A stretch of 24,330 bases of DNA from contig RPFO01001699.1 in NCBI GenBank assembly GCA_009746045.1, positions 1-24,330 of the forward strand, written 5' to 3'. This document shows positions 9,514-21,760 of the stretch, piece after piece (positions within the stretch are counted from its first letter, which is position 1; every line of letters starts with the position of its first letter). Made by a program: the position numbers and the translations under genes. This DNA comes from Mesostigma viride (Eukaryota; Streptophyta; Mesostigmatophyceae; Mesostigmatales; Mesostigmataceae). The notes under the pieces were generated by a model, which searched no databases, was not told the origin of the DNA, and saw nothing but the letters and a program-made list of their open reading frames with translations.

Positions 9514-10513
9514 GTGAGCGTTTGTCAGCTAGCCATATGATGTGTAGCCTGGCCTGCCGAAAAATTCACCGTAGGGCCTGGGTTTGAGGACTAGGATTTC
9601 TTTTATTTCATGGACTGTCATACGTACACACTTGTAAAGCATTACAAATGACGCTTGGCAGGGCACGCTCGGTAAAATAAATTGTCATTCCGACATCATG
9701 TTAGCGACAGCCCTGCCCAGCGTAATTTGTAAGGCTTTACAACTTGTACTGTACCCTGCTGAGGCCCTTGGACAGTTTTGATGAGCGGAAAGCTCAAGGC
9801 CATGGTTTAAAACAGAAAAGGGACCTCGAGCGCAATGCAGGCTTCGTGTATGTGCAGGCTTCGTGTAGTGAATGTATAGAATACTGAACACAAGAGTGGA
9901 AGGTAAGGTGCAGTCATGCGTGCGTGCATGAAGGTACAATATCCCTGGGTCCTTGCCCCTTGGCCCTTAACTCGGTATTTGTTGTCTGGTAGAGTATGCC
10001 ATGTGATCTTTACCGGGTAAACTCAGCATGGCTTCTTCAATGCCTAGCGGGGCTATACAACTGAAAGTGGTAAAATTGTTTATGTGCTTGCTGTACGGGG
10101 TCTTTGCCACCTGCATTGTGGTGACTGCGCGTCCTTATTGGTTTGTTTGTTGACTCACACCTTGTGTTATTATATTTCCGCCTAAATAAGACGTACAAAA
10201 GACGAGAGCAATAGCTCTGACAAGCCATCAAAACTTTTTCTATCATTTTCCCCCCCTGAAATTCCCGTCCAGCCCATGCAATACGACATTACTCCAATAC
10301 TCTGCATTATAGGTTTACTGATTTCTTTTACTATTACAACCCACAAATTGCTTAACTTTCTGGTTCTAAATTTTTCTTCTATTGTTTGTCTCCCCCCCTC
10401 CCGCCCCTCCCCTCTGCTCCCCCCCGGCATCCTCCCTGTAATGAACCATAAAAAAGGTCGTCGGAACCGGCCAATGGGGTGGAGAGACGTTTGAAGCTTC
10501 AGGGGCATCACAG
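9514..10513 (+). other. Candidate intron 2
   Basis: This 1-kb stretch starts GTGAGC and ends CATCACAG. It contains a C-rich pyrimidine tract at 10392-10426 upstream of the acceptor. A missed exon inside cannot be excluded, but none was recognised. Confidence 0.4.
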
Positions 10514-10774
10514 GTGCTCGCTCAGTTATGGGAGATTACTCGGGACACTGCCTTGCATTATGGCGCATGGGTTGGGCCCAAAGGGGCTCTGGTGCTACAT
10601 GACAGAAGCCTTAAGGCGATGGTGATGGGCGGCATCCTGGCCCACTCAACAGTGCCATTCACGAGCAGTGTGCTTGAGGGCATGGCAAGACACGGCACGA
10701 CTTATCACAGCGGGAAAGAAGGTTTTAAGGACATGAACGGAGCTGAGTTGTGTCCTCCTGGCCTTGGCGGTGAG
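10514..10774 (+). CDS. Candidate exon 3, unknown function
   Basis: The exon begins after CATCACAG and ends at GAG followed by GTGAGTG, a textbook donor. It is phase 0 at both ends. The 87 residues start VLAQLWEITRDTALHYG and finish ELCPPGLGGE. The composition looks protein-like (mixed aliphatic, aromatic and charged residues, no low complexity), but no family is recognised. It joins exon 2 and exon 4 without a frame change, which supports it as part of a longer transcript. Confidence 0.45.
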
Positions 10775-11297
10775 GTGAGTGATACAGGGCTGAAATGGGG
10801 ACGTCGTTTGTAAGAACATTACGCCATCACTGATGTTTCTTTAACCAGGCGGGACGGTTGTTGGCCTGACAAAAGTGAGTGAATACAGTCTAGGGTTTAG
10901 AGCAGTAGTGCATAGGGTAAATTAAAGTCCGTGTTATTTTTCCACCCACTAGACCTGTGTGGCATCACTACCACATCCAAGTTCTTCATTCATGCGGTCT
11001 CCTGAAAAGGTTACCAAATATTTGCACCCTTGCTTGCATGCGAGCTTTGGTTGTTCTTAATAACAGGAGTGTGCATGGCAATAGATAAGTATCATTGGGT
11101 TGGGTAGACCAGCCGGGCCCCCCAATCCGCCAACACCATACTGGCTTCCACACACATGGTTGTTTGTTGGTAGTGCATTTGTTATGATTGTTTTTAGCTT
11201 GCAAGTTTTAAGGTGAGTATTTTTTGCTAGAGAAAAAGGATTTAAATGATGTTATGTTTCTTTTCTTTTTTTTTTTTTGCTACTTGTTCTGGTGCAG
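10775..11297 (+). other. Candidate intron 3
   Basis: It starts GTGAGTG. It ends with a long T-rich tract (about 11259-11279) followed by TTCTGGTGCAG, an excellent eukaryotic 3' splice site. No gene is seen inside. Confidence 0.5.
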
Positions 11298-12413
<1,116 letters not shown>

Positions 12414-12687
12414 GTATGCCGTATTTATCCGCTCGTTGTACTAGGGTGTATTGCACTTGTGGCCACAAATTTGCACCTTTTCATGTGGCACCGTTCCTCT
12501 GCGGACTTGCGTTTAACCAGTTGGGCTACAATATAGTTAAGTACATTTGTTTTGGCCCCCCTCCGAGGTTACCTTTTTTTTTTTTTTTTCCTGGTCCCCC
12601 TTTGAGGACAAAGTGTTGCGCTTAATTCATGATCTTGTATGTGTATGGATCTATGTGTCTTCTTCGGTGCACGCGGGGGCCGGGCAG
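12414..12687 (+). other. Candidate intron 4
   Basis: It starts GTATGC and ends GCCGGGCAG. A T-run at 12570-12589 is present. The phase of flanking exons 4 and 5 agrees (phase 0). Confidence 0.5.
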
Positions 12688-12965
12688 TGCGAGATCGATG
12701 ACCACCAGCAAGCCACTCCGACTCCAGCTCCAAGTGCGAATCATGGGCATCCATCTTCCTCTTCGCCGCCATCCCCACAAGCTCGACCAGTGGTCGTGAA
12801 ATGCATGGGTCGAACGAACAAACGATGGTGCACCAAGCGGGGTCTAACTCAAGTAGACAACTCGGCGCCATCAAGACTTGTGCTGGAAAGCATACAAGGG
12901 AAGTACTACTGCCCAGATTGTGCCAAGACACGGCGCCACGGCTTCAAGGCGAAAGGGAAAACCAG
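12688..12965 (+). CDS. Candidate exon 5: Ser/Pro linker and zinc-ribbon-like motif
   Basis: The exon enters in phase 0 after GGGCAG and leaves in phase 2 at ACCAG followed by GTAATG. It encodes about 92 residues. A Ser/Pro/Ala-rich linker (PTPAPSANHGHPSSSSPPSP) is followed by KCMGRTNKRWC and then YYCPDCAKTRRHG. The C-x8-C and C-x2-C pairs, about 38 residues apart, suggest a small zinc-binding module ahead of the transposase. Splicing to 14314 recreates an Arg codon and keeps frame into the FAR1-like finger. It is probably part of the transposase transcript, a second DNA- or protein-binding module. Confidence 0.55.
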
Positions 12966-14313
12966 GTAATGAAAGGCAGTGATGGCTCGGTTTTTTATGG
13001 ATTTGACCAAGCAAATTTTTTTCGCATTACTATGAGCCTAACTCCTGAACCTCGTGCTAGTGTAAAGGTGTTACGCGACTCGATCATTCTGTCTGCGGCA
13101 CTGCGAGCTCTCTTATGCGGATCAAACCTGCGTCATTTGCCTGCGCCGCGCCATCCCTGCTCAACAGCGGCGGCTTTGCGAGCTGCCCCGGTCCCAACAG
13201 CGGGGTTGGCGTCGTGCCCGCGCCTGGGCTCAGCCCCCCCCAACGGCCGCCTTACTGACTGACCCGTGCGCAAGGTAATTGCTTGTTAGAAGAGACAGCC
13301 CCCTTGGGCCACGCGGCATGCCAACCTGACATCATTATGTTCATCGTGTGATGATGCGTGGCGTTAGGTATGGAGTAAGGCACTTGGCTTTCGGACTAAG
13401 GCACCCATGTGGACCAAACCTGCGTCGTTTGCGTGCCTTTGCCTGCAGCGCACTGTCCCCGCTCAGCAGCGAGCCTGGCACATCCGTGCCCGGCGCTGAC
13501 AATCGCATCCCTGGCAGCCGCACCACCGGCAGCGGCTTTGCGAGCTGCCCCGGTCCCAACAGCGGGGCTGGCGTCGCGCCCGCGCCTGGGCTCAGCCCCC
13601 CCCAACGGCCGCCTTACCGACTGTCCCGTGCGCAAGGTAATTGCTTGTTAGAAGAGACAGCCCCCTTGGGCCACGCGGCATGCCAACCTGACATCATTAT
13701 GTTCATCGTGTGATGATGCGTGGCGTTAGGTATGGAGTAAAGCACTTGGCTTTCGGACTAAGGCACCCATGTGGACCAAACCTGCGTCGTTTGCGTGCCT
13801 TTGCCTGCAGCGCACTGTCCCCGCTCAGCAGCGAGCCTGGCACATCCGTGCCCGGCGCTGACAATCGCATCCCTGGCAGCCGCACCAGCGGCAGCGGCTT
13901 TGCGAGCTGCCCCGGTCCCAACAGCGGGGCTGGCGTCGCGCCCGCGCCGGGGCTCAGCCCCCCCCAACGGCCGCCTTACTGACTGCCCCGTGCGCAAGGT
14001 AATTGCTTGTTAGAAGAATGCGCGCATCATGTGTTGATGCGCCTCTCGATTACATGACCCCATGAAATTAGTTTGGTGTATAAATATACATATAATTTAA
14101 TGTTGTATGCATCAAATAAGGGGTTAGTTAGCCTCTCACCGTCTCAAGTAACCCAGTGGGTGAACGGTTAATGGGTCGGCTACGGTTATTGGGTTGTTTT
14201 ATAGGGTCCCGAGGTTAAGGTTGATAAACGTTGCTCGAACTCATTCCATGTTGTTTGCTGTCTCACTTAGTCTTGTTCACACACTACACTTGCTATTGTG
14301 TCTCATTGCACAG
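12966..14313 (+). other. Candidate intron 5, filled with tandem repeats
   Basis: It runs from GTAATG to TCATTGCACAG. Phases of exons 5 and 6 agree (2 nt plus 1 nt). It contains the 362-bp repeat annotated separately and about 290 bp of AT-richer sequence after it. Confidence 0.5.
13116..14017 (+). repeat. 362-bp tandem repeat, two full and one partial unit
   Basis: Units starting near 13348 and 13710 are almost identical and offset by 362 bp. A diverged, internally shortened unit precedes them (about 13116-13345). Each full unit contains TTTGCCTGCAG, then 188 GC-rich bases, then CGCAAG followed by GTAATTG. This looks like an acceptor-exon-donor cassette (13449-13636 and 13811-13998). The partial unit keeps the donor-like end but lost the acceptor-like part. 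Confidence 0.9.
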
Positions 14314-17300
14314 GGACGCTCCACGGGACATAGGAGGGGATTGCGATCTTGCCAAGAATATGCCGACGGGGCCTTGGGAATCCTGGGTCGCCGCTCGTGC
14401 CGCAATTCAATCATGGGCTGATCATGGTGAGCATGGAGCCTTCGCGTTATGCGCCCGCTACGTGGCTCAGAGCAGAACAGAGCGCCGGGAATTCTGGTGC
14501 GATGGTTGCGGTGTAGCTAATCATCAAGGCAAAAAACAGACAACATCCAAGAAGACGAATTGTGAGTGGCGAGTTGTGATTGCAAAGCGGAAGGATGGGA
14601 TGTTTTATGTCACAAAATACCCATTGCCCGTGACAAGCCTAAAGCCAGGGCACCTTCCCACTGGCCACAATCATGAGCTAAGACGTCCCGGGACCATTGC
14701 TGCTCTCTTGGACCCCATGCTTCGAAAGCTGCCTGATGAGGTGAAGGCAAGGATATTGTTGTGCAGGAAGAGCGGGGTCGACCTGCCAACAATCCTGACA
14801 ATGATCGATAAGGAATTTGGGGAAAACCGCACGTGGATTGATAGCGATGTCAGGAATTTCCTGCGGCGGTCTCCTGAAGATAACTTGTCGTCTGCGTCGA
14901 AGTTGGTCTCCTGGTGCTATGCCCAGCAAGATGCCGATCCTCGTTTCTACTGGAAGCATGCTGTTGATGGCAACAACCGGCTCAACCTTCTTTTCTACGC
15001 GACGGGGGACATGAGGGAGCGTTATGCCATGGCTTGTGATTCCCAGGCGGTTTCTGTTGACGCGACCCACGGCACGAATAATCATGGCATGAAGCTAATC
15101 TTCTTCACGGGTGTGTCTCCTTACGGGAAAAATGACATTTATGGAGTTGCCCTAACAGTGTCGGAGCACGAGCAGGCATTTGGCTGGATATGGGACCAGT
15201 TCGCTGAGTGCATGCATGGGCACTTGCCGAAGGTTGCCATCACCGACGAAGACCAGGCCATGGCATTGGCGATTACAAAGCGAGGAATCACTCATCATCT
15301 TTGTATATTCCACCTCTTCATCATGAATGTGACAAAGAACATGAGGCGTTGCTTCGGTGACGAAGCTGCGTGGGAGAAGTTTTACCTGGCATTGTGGCGG
15401 CTACGCAACCAAACCGATCTTCGCAGCCGTGAGCACTTTGACAGAGATTTTTTGCAGGTCCTTCTTCTCCTTCCCCAGAAGTATTGGGGCCCCAAATGCC
15501 GCACGTTGGCCCATTGGTCCAACCTGCCCTACCTCCAGGCTGGTCATGTCCCTCGTCATCCTCGCATGTTGAATGCGCACGTTGAAAAGGATGACATGTT
15601 GCGCCTCGGACGTTTGACAGCCAGCCTGCTTGCCGCCGTCTTGGGTATGTTTGAAAGCGATGTCGCTGGCCACTTTGGTTTCAAATGCGGACACGCTCGT
15701 GTGATAGAAGCATTGCGGCACCTGCGCCGCGAGTCTGCTAGCTGTACAGAAGATCTGATTACTCGTGTGCGTTTGTGCTACGGCATCATGCACGAGTCAA
15801 CTGCCAAGTCAGATTTTCTGGACAGCTTCCCGGATGCTACCATGACATCATGCCCCACGGCGGTCTCACAAGACGACAGTCGGTTTGCAGCGACGACGGA
15901 TGGCTTGGTGCAGGGTTGGGTTTCATTGGCTGACAAGACATGCACGTACGATGATGGCGTCCTACTTGAAGTCAAGACCCACCCTACGTTCATGGAGGGG
16001 CCGACCTTGCGTGCTGGGGAGGAACGGTACGTATGTTTCAATCCAATTTACCACCGCAACACTGTAAAGAGCCGGTATGGACACCCACAGCTCTGCACAC
16101 ATCTTGATTATCCAAGCAATTAGTGTACAAGTGTTTCGCCTCCGTGGCTTACCATTATGCATCATCAGCACAACAAGTTTTAACAGTGATTGCAAACCAC
16201 GGTTTTTATGTGTCATGCAAGGTCTACCAAAAGGCGGTGTCACCATTGCATTTTTAGGCCCAAATGCATGTGTCACCCGAAATGCATCTAAACCTTAAAC
16301 CTTCCTCAACCTTTTCATGAAACAATCAAAGGTTCATTACAATATCTGATTTTCTCGCCAACTAGTTTTGCCTGTTGGCTTAGCCCCCCCAACATGGCCC
16401 GGGTAGCACGTGTTCGCCGCCCTCATCAGGGGGAATAGTATCACATTTGGTCAATAGGCCATACCAAGTCATGCTTGTTGCCCCAACCAACTAGAGCATA
16501 TTCTCAATGCCCATTCCCGCCATCCAAGCTATGCCTCCTGTTTACCGCCGCAACACCGGTTGCCAGCAGCCCATTACTCACTTCACCCGCCGCTTGCTAC
16601 ACAAGGCCTTGCCGCCTTGCCCAACATGCTGCCTGCTTCGCCTCGTTCGGCCGAATTTCGCAAGTAACCTTGCAGTTCCAAGTACCTCAGGTTTGCTTGA
16701 CATTCCCCCTCCCTCACCCCCTCCCACCCCCCCTCCCTCCCTTTTAGAAGCTACATACACCGCTACGTTCAAGAAGTATAAGTATTTATCTATATATTAT
16801 ACAAAGTTGACAAGATATTTATCACACACTTAGTTTCAGTTGGCTAACTCGCTTTCTATGTCGTGTGCCCAAGGGGCTTTTTGTTGTGCATCGATGAATT
16901 ACGCCAGACATAGGTGTAACTTTTCTGTACATGTTCTTGTTGTCGCTCTGTTGACTTGTTGTCGCTTCACAGGCAATGCACTATTGTGTGGAAGGACGCG
17001 CATCCCCTGGAGAAGATGCGACTGTACCATTTTGCCCAGCTTCAGTGGCAAATGAAGGTGAAGAATATGCGTTGTGGCCTTCTCCTCAGCTGGACGATGG
17101 AGAACGGCATGCGTGTGTTCGAGGTGCGTCGAAGCGATGAGTGGTTGTCGCTAGCGACTGATATTGCGAACATCTTCTGGGACGAGTACGTAACCTACAA
17201 ACAAAGCCCGGTGGAGAACTTTCAGAATCGTTTTCCTGGGTATACTTCCTTCATAGATCTTACACAACAACTTTGCGAGGTGGTAAACAGCGTCTTTGTA

Positions 17301-18575
17301 CCCAGCTGCAGAGCCAAGATTGCTGAGGATGCGCGATTTGTGGCTGCTGGTAGTGATGGCTACAACCAGGTGTTTGACTTGTTGTATCCACCCGCCAAAT
17401 GTGAGCGGTCTCACATGGACAAGCTGTATGACACCGCGCGTAAATGGGCCCGCCGCTTTACTTGGGGTGACTCAACATTTGGGATGAGCTCTTCCCAAAG
17501 GTCCGAGGTCACGCACAACGCGATAAAAAACCGTGTGGACAAAACCACGCAGTTGGAGGAGCTCCCTGTTGTGCTGGCTGATTTGTGGCAACGGCGTGCG
17601 GAGTCACATGAGATCGAGCTTTACCGTCGATCTAAGCACCACCTGAACCGCATCAGTCCCATAGCCCACCCGGTTTTGGTTGATGCTGAGACAAAGTTAG
17701 CCAAATATGCTTTTGACAAGCTGAAAATCCAGTTAGCAATGGCGTTTCATTACATAGTTGGTCCCGTGTATGATGGCAACCTGGTGGAGGTAAAGTTATC
17801 TCCAGAGAGCTCTGGGAGCCAGGCTCGCCGAGAACAACTGAAGGAGGATGAGCCTACGGTAGTGTCAAGGATTGTTACTCTTGGCAGCGACAAGCACCCC
17901 ATTGCTTGCAGTTGTCAATATGTTGTCCACATGGGCCTCCCTTGCAGGCACGTGCTTGCTGTGGAGCTAATTGCTGTGTGGCTTCAAGCAAAGGCTCTGC
18001 CGTTGCAGTGTGTCCACCAGAAGTGGTTGTTGCCTTTAGATCAGGCAAATATGCGCAATGAGTCTTTCAAAGCGATGACAAGGCCGCAGCATCCTACACC
18101 CCACTTGGTTGTTGACCCAACCACCCCCTCCAACGTGGAGGTGACACCAAACTATGCCAACTTGATAGCCCTTAGCCGCCGCCTTGTTCAATTGGCGGTC
18201 GAGTCCCGTAAGGAAGTGGAAATCATGCAGCATATAGAGCGTGGAATTGAGATGTGTGTTTCCGACAACCCCGGTCTTCCAGCCACAACCCCGGGCCCTG
18301 CACAACCGATGATAGCTCAGCACCCACTCCCAGTCAATGCGCAAGCAACATCTGCGCCAACCCAACAGCCCTTGTTATGTGGCAACCCACCAATCGCAAA
18401 GCCGCGGGGAAGGCCTAAGGTCCACGGGGCTCAGTCTAGGAGGCACCGCAGTGCTTGCGAGCCGGATAGAGCAGCTAGTCGCAAAGGCAAGCAGCCTCGT
18501 AGTGCAACTGCACAGTGTGAAGAGGGGCCTATTTCCAAAAAGCCATTCTTCCGTGGCTCCCACCCTACCTCCTAG
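14314..18575 (+). CDS. MULE transposase with an intercalated YqaJ-type nuclease (exons 14314-16026, 16973-18575)
   Basis: Joining 16026 to 16973 restores an Arg codon. From ATG 14360 the product is 1089 residues. Domains in order: FAR1/GCM1-like zinc finger (C47, C50, C68, HNHEL at 103-107); MULE catalytic core with D234 (SVDATHG), D296 (ITDED) and C315-x2-H318; YqaJ-type nuclease, about 410-630, with GRLTAS (417-422), E479 (YGIMHE), D514 (TTDG), E537-V-K539 and Q578/Q580 (FAQLQWQ); the third catalytic acid E734 (SSSQRSEV); SWIM finger C868-x-C870 to C880-x-H882; AT-hook near 1032-1038 (KPRGRPK). All expected catalytic residues of both enzymes are present. MULE transposases cut and paste DNA in the nucleus; YqaJ/lambda-exonuclease relatives degrade or process DNA ends. 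The combined role is inferred. Upstream exons may extend the N-terminus. Confidence 0.85.
16027..16972 (+). other. Intron 6, splitting the YqaJ domain
   Basis: It starts GTACGTATG and ends TTGTCGCTTCACAG. It separates the E-x-K motif of the nuclease (exon 6) from its Q-rich motif (exon 7), so removal is needed for both domains. A C-rich tract at 16704-16741 makes the opposite strand strongly G-quadruplex-prone. Confidence 0.8.
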
Positions 18576-19569
18576 TTCATCCCCTTCAATTAGTCCATCC
18601 CAGCCTTGTCCATTGTACCACTCGGTCACGAGATAGCTGCCCTTGGGTGGTGCCATGTCCGGCGGATGAGTTAAAATGTTGTTATTGTATTAAAGCATGG
18701 ATAAAATAATTGCATTTTCATTTTAGCAACATCAAAGAGACAACATAACATGTTCATAATTCAATTGTGATTGATTTGGGTTTGATAAACAGTGCTCTCA
18801 ACGTTTTCCAATTCATCTACACCTTAGTCATGAATTTCAATACAAAATGCTGTGGGATGGTGATGCATGGAGCATGAATTAATGGATTAAAATATTTACT
18901 CATATAATTTTAACACCTAAAAAGTGATTTCAGTCGTCACATGCAATGTTGGGCTACCACCTCTTTTGTTTTGGAATTTTGGCACAGTATCGAGAAAGAG
19001 GTAATTCCAAAGTTTGCCAATGACTGCATGGTCTCGGAGCTAAACCAAGAGTTGTGTGTACGACCCTCATTTGTCGTGGCATGATCCACGTAGGGTCTGA
19101 GTACAAGGCTAACCAGGACAGTCATAATGCGTACACTCTATGCTCCTAGTACTTGTTGATATTGACATATTCTCCAGATTTCTGGCCTGCGCCGGTAGTC
19201 GCTTTGATATTGCATTCATTATGCTCACGTGATGCATGTCACGATAATATTATACTGTCTAACGTATTAGTTGCATTGAATTGAAACGTTACTCCGTTGG
19301 GAGATCACGTAACACATGTCCGGTAGTCTGTAATATTAAGGCAGATGGTGCGCAAGGATAGATGGCAAGTAGTGATGAAGGAGACCACCCCCAAGTCTGT
19401 GGGGGCTCCGCGTGTGACCAAGTATGGCATTCATAGCGATTCGGGCCGCGGTGCCCACACCCCTGTAACTAGGACCTAGATAGCTTATACCATCCATTCC
19501 ATCCCATGTTCCCCTCCCACTGAGGACTTATGCTCACGTGACGCAGTCACGTGTCTATTAATTAATTAA
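18576..19569. other. 3' flank of the transposase gene
   Basis: No coding frame is supported. The first 300 bases are AT-rich and could hold the 3' end of the transcript; ATAAAATAATTG near 18701 resembles a polyadenylation context but is not decisive. From about 19215 the sequence contains TGCTCACGTGA-type motifs shared with 21440-21620. Confidence 0.5.
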
Positions 19570-19573
19570 TTAA
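19220..19573 (+). repeat. CACGTG/TTAA degenerate repeat, left part
   Basis: TGCTCACGTGATGCATGTCACG near 19221 and TGCTCACGTGACGCAGTCAC near 19531 resemble each other and the copies after 21440. The block ends in four tandem TTAA units (19558-19573), the last of which is the piggyBac-like target. GGCCGCGGTGCCCAC near 19445 recurs as GGCCGCGGGGCCCAC near 21365. Confidence 0.65.
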
Positions 19574-21313
19574 CCCGTGTTTTTTTAATTAGAACGCGAT
19601 ATATCGCGTTGTAAGCTTTTTTTAGAACGCGTATAGCACCTAAGGAAAATTTTTTTTCATGGTCATGTATATACTTTCCTGAAAGCCCATAAATCAAAGG
19701 ATTTTTTGAGCTACTCAGACCTACAAACTGCTTATTCATTAGAGAGATACACTGGTTTGAATACAGGGGGGTCTGACCATGACCGCGATTTCTTGACCCT
19801 AGGTCACAAGTCATGCGCTTATTCACAAATGGTTCATGAAAAAATCTGGCTTCTTGCACGAGCTATGGGCAACATATGCAGGCTCTGTGAAACAAAACTC
19901 AGGCCCATTGGGCCACTGGAGCTATTTTTCATTAGCATCACAATTACAACGCAGTACAACGCAGTGGGAAACATGAGAGCCCTTGACAACATTACGCAAC
20001 GACCCGAGCCCCATAAACGGGGCCATAGTGAGCTTGGAGGGTCAAAACGTTGAACATAGGCGTTGTATAAGTTATACAGCATCAAACATGCATCAAACAT
20101 CATGACTGGATGACCTAATATGACTGAATCAGGCAGCCATAGCCAAAGCATCATCCACTCTCACAACGTGTTGAGCACATGCCTCGTGGGAATGGAGGTG
20201 CTGGGTTTTCATTCCATAACGCGTGCAATACTGAAAGAAAGAGGCACGTGTAATGCAAGGCTTGGATAGGTTGAGTGATCCATGAGCTTACATGCAGGCA
20301 AAGATGACGCTGGAATGCATGCTAGCAAATGGTGGCAAGATGCTAACAACACATGATTATACACCATGATTATGGGCACCCAGCTGATCTTCTTGCACAA
20401 TCAACGCAGTATAAACCATCAACATCCAATCCTCACGATATATGCACGGCTTGACGACGTATACAGCACCTAAATACTGCACAACTGCAACCTGCTATGG
20501 CTGACATGCAAGCAACGTCGAGTAGGATGGCGGTCTTAGAGAGGCTGGGCAGAGGTCGGTAGAAATAAGTGGAAAACTGGCAGAAACTAGGTAGAAACAC
20601 GATATACTTACGCCTGCAAGCACTATTGAGCCGGTGGCAGAGGCCATTTCCAGGAAAATACAGCATACCGTAGCAATAGCCACGGTCACGCCTTACGCTA
20701 TTTGCAGGCACCATCATGCCCGGAGCTACCCAATAAAAGTCTGCACAAATCTCGGTTTAGCCGAGAGTCCGGGCGTTCGGAATGAATAAACATGTGTTAA
20801 GAAGTCGAAACACCATGGAAATACCAAGCATGGTGCCGCAGCAGACCCGAGTCTTGACGTAATAATATGTATGCCGGTTTCCAGGGTTTCCGCATGAAAG
20901 TTGGGTGAGAAACTGGAAAAAACTACGTTTTCTTTGCCCCAGTACCTCAACAAACTCGTAGAAACCTAATTATCAACCTTTGAACGCATCATCATGGTCG
21001 TGCTACCCAACAGCCACTGAAATTCGCGCGAAAACTGGCGAGATCTACCTGCCGCCATCGCCGTCGTCTTCACCTTCGTCCCGCGAAAATGCCTGATTTC
21101 AGTGGTACATATTTGTTTGCAGCTGTCACAAAAAAAATACCAAAAATACCAGGATTTTTTCTTGAATTCTATGAGATGTTTCTGACCTGTCTTGAAAGTT
21201 TCAGACCAAAAATCGCATGTTTAATAGGTTTGCCACGTGTCAGATTACAACGCGATACATCGCGTTCTAACCCTACAACGCGATGTATCGCGTTGTAAAA
21301 AAACACGGGTTAA
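19570..21313 (+). mobile_element. piggyBac-like non-autonomous element, copy 2
   Basis: TTAA at 19570-19573 and 21310-21313 flank CCCGTG...CACGGG termini. The sequence matches copy 1 along its whole length with about ten differences by eye, for example near 20055, 20446, 20729, 20931 and 21189. It has the same palindrome arrangement at both ends and no transposase. It inserted into the last unit of a (TTAA)4 tract. The tract at 21464-21479 is likewise followed by TGTCCG, one base later, which supports the inferred empty site. It lies inside the larger MULE-type element and so arrived after it. Confidence 0.87.
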
Positions 21314-21620
21314 TGTCCGGTAGGGGCACCTCGGGTAACCCGCTACGGTCGGCACAGTGCCACCGGCCGCGGGGCCCACAATCCTGCTACCCGTGCTTAG
21401 ATAGTTTCTTTCGCATGTCATCCATTCCCTTCATGAGGATACTGCTCACGCAGTCACGTGGTATTAATTAATTAATTAAATGTCCGTGAGAGGGGGTACA
21501 TGGTCTATAAGCGTGCTAAGCAACAACCTGCAAATGATGTAAACTTAATAATGCTCACGTGATGTTTGTTAATTATAATATTGATAATTGTCTCTTGTTC
21601 ACGTGGTTCAGTCACGTTCT
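21314..21620 (+). repeat. CACGTG/TTAA degenerate repeat, right part
   Basis: This continues the repeat interrupted by the piggyBac-like copy. CTCACGCAGTCACGTGG leads into four TTAA units at 21464-21479. ATGCTCACGTGATG follows near 21550 and TTCACGTGGTTCAGTCACGT near 21598. Without the insertion, the two TTAA tracts would be 166 bp apart. Confidence 0.65.
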
Positions 21621-21760
21621 TATCGCACGCAATTGATAGCACTGTTACGAGTTAACCCACCTCTATGTGAGAACCTGTACGTCTCCACCGTTGGCACTCG
21701 AATGGTACCTATCACCACTAAAGATGATTTAGAGGAATCGTTCGCGACAGCTAGATTGCA

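Noticed and set aside
14231-16123. Treating the two transposase frames as separate genes or a pseudogene broken at 16123
   Set aside because: The donor at 16027 and the acceptor at 16971-16972 join in frame, and both the nuclease and the transposase domains continue across the junction.
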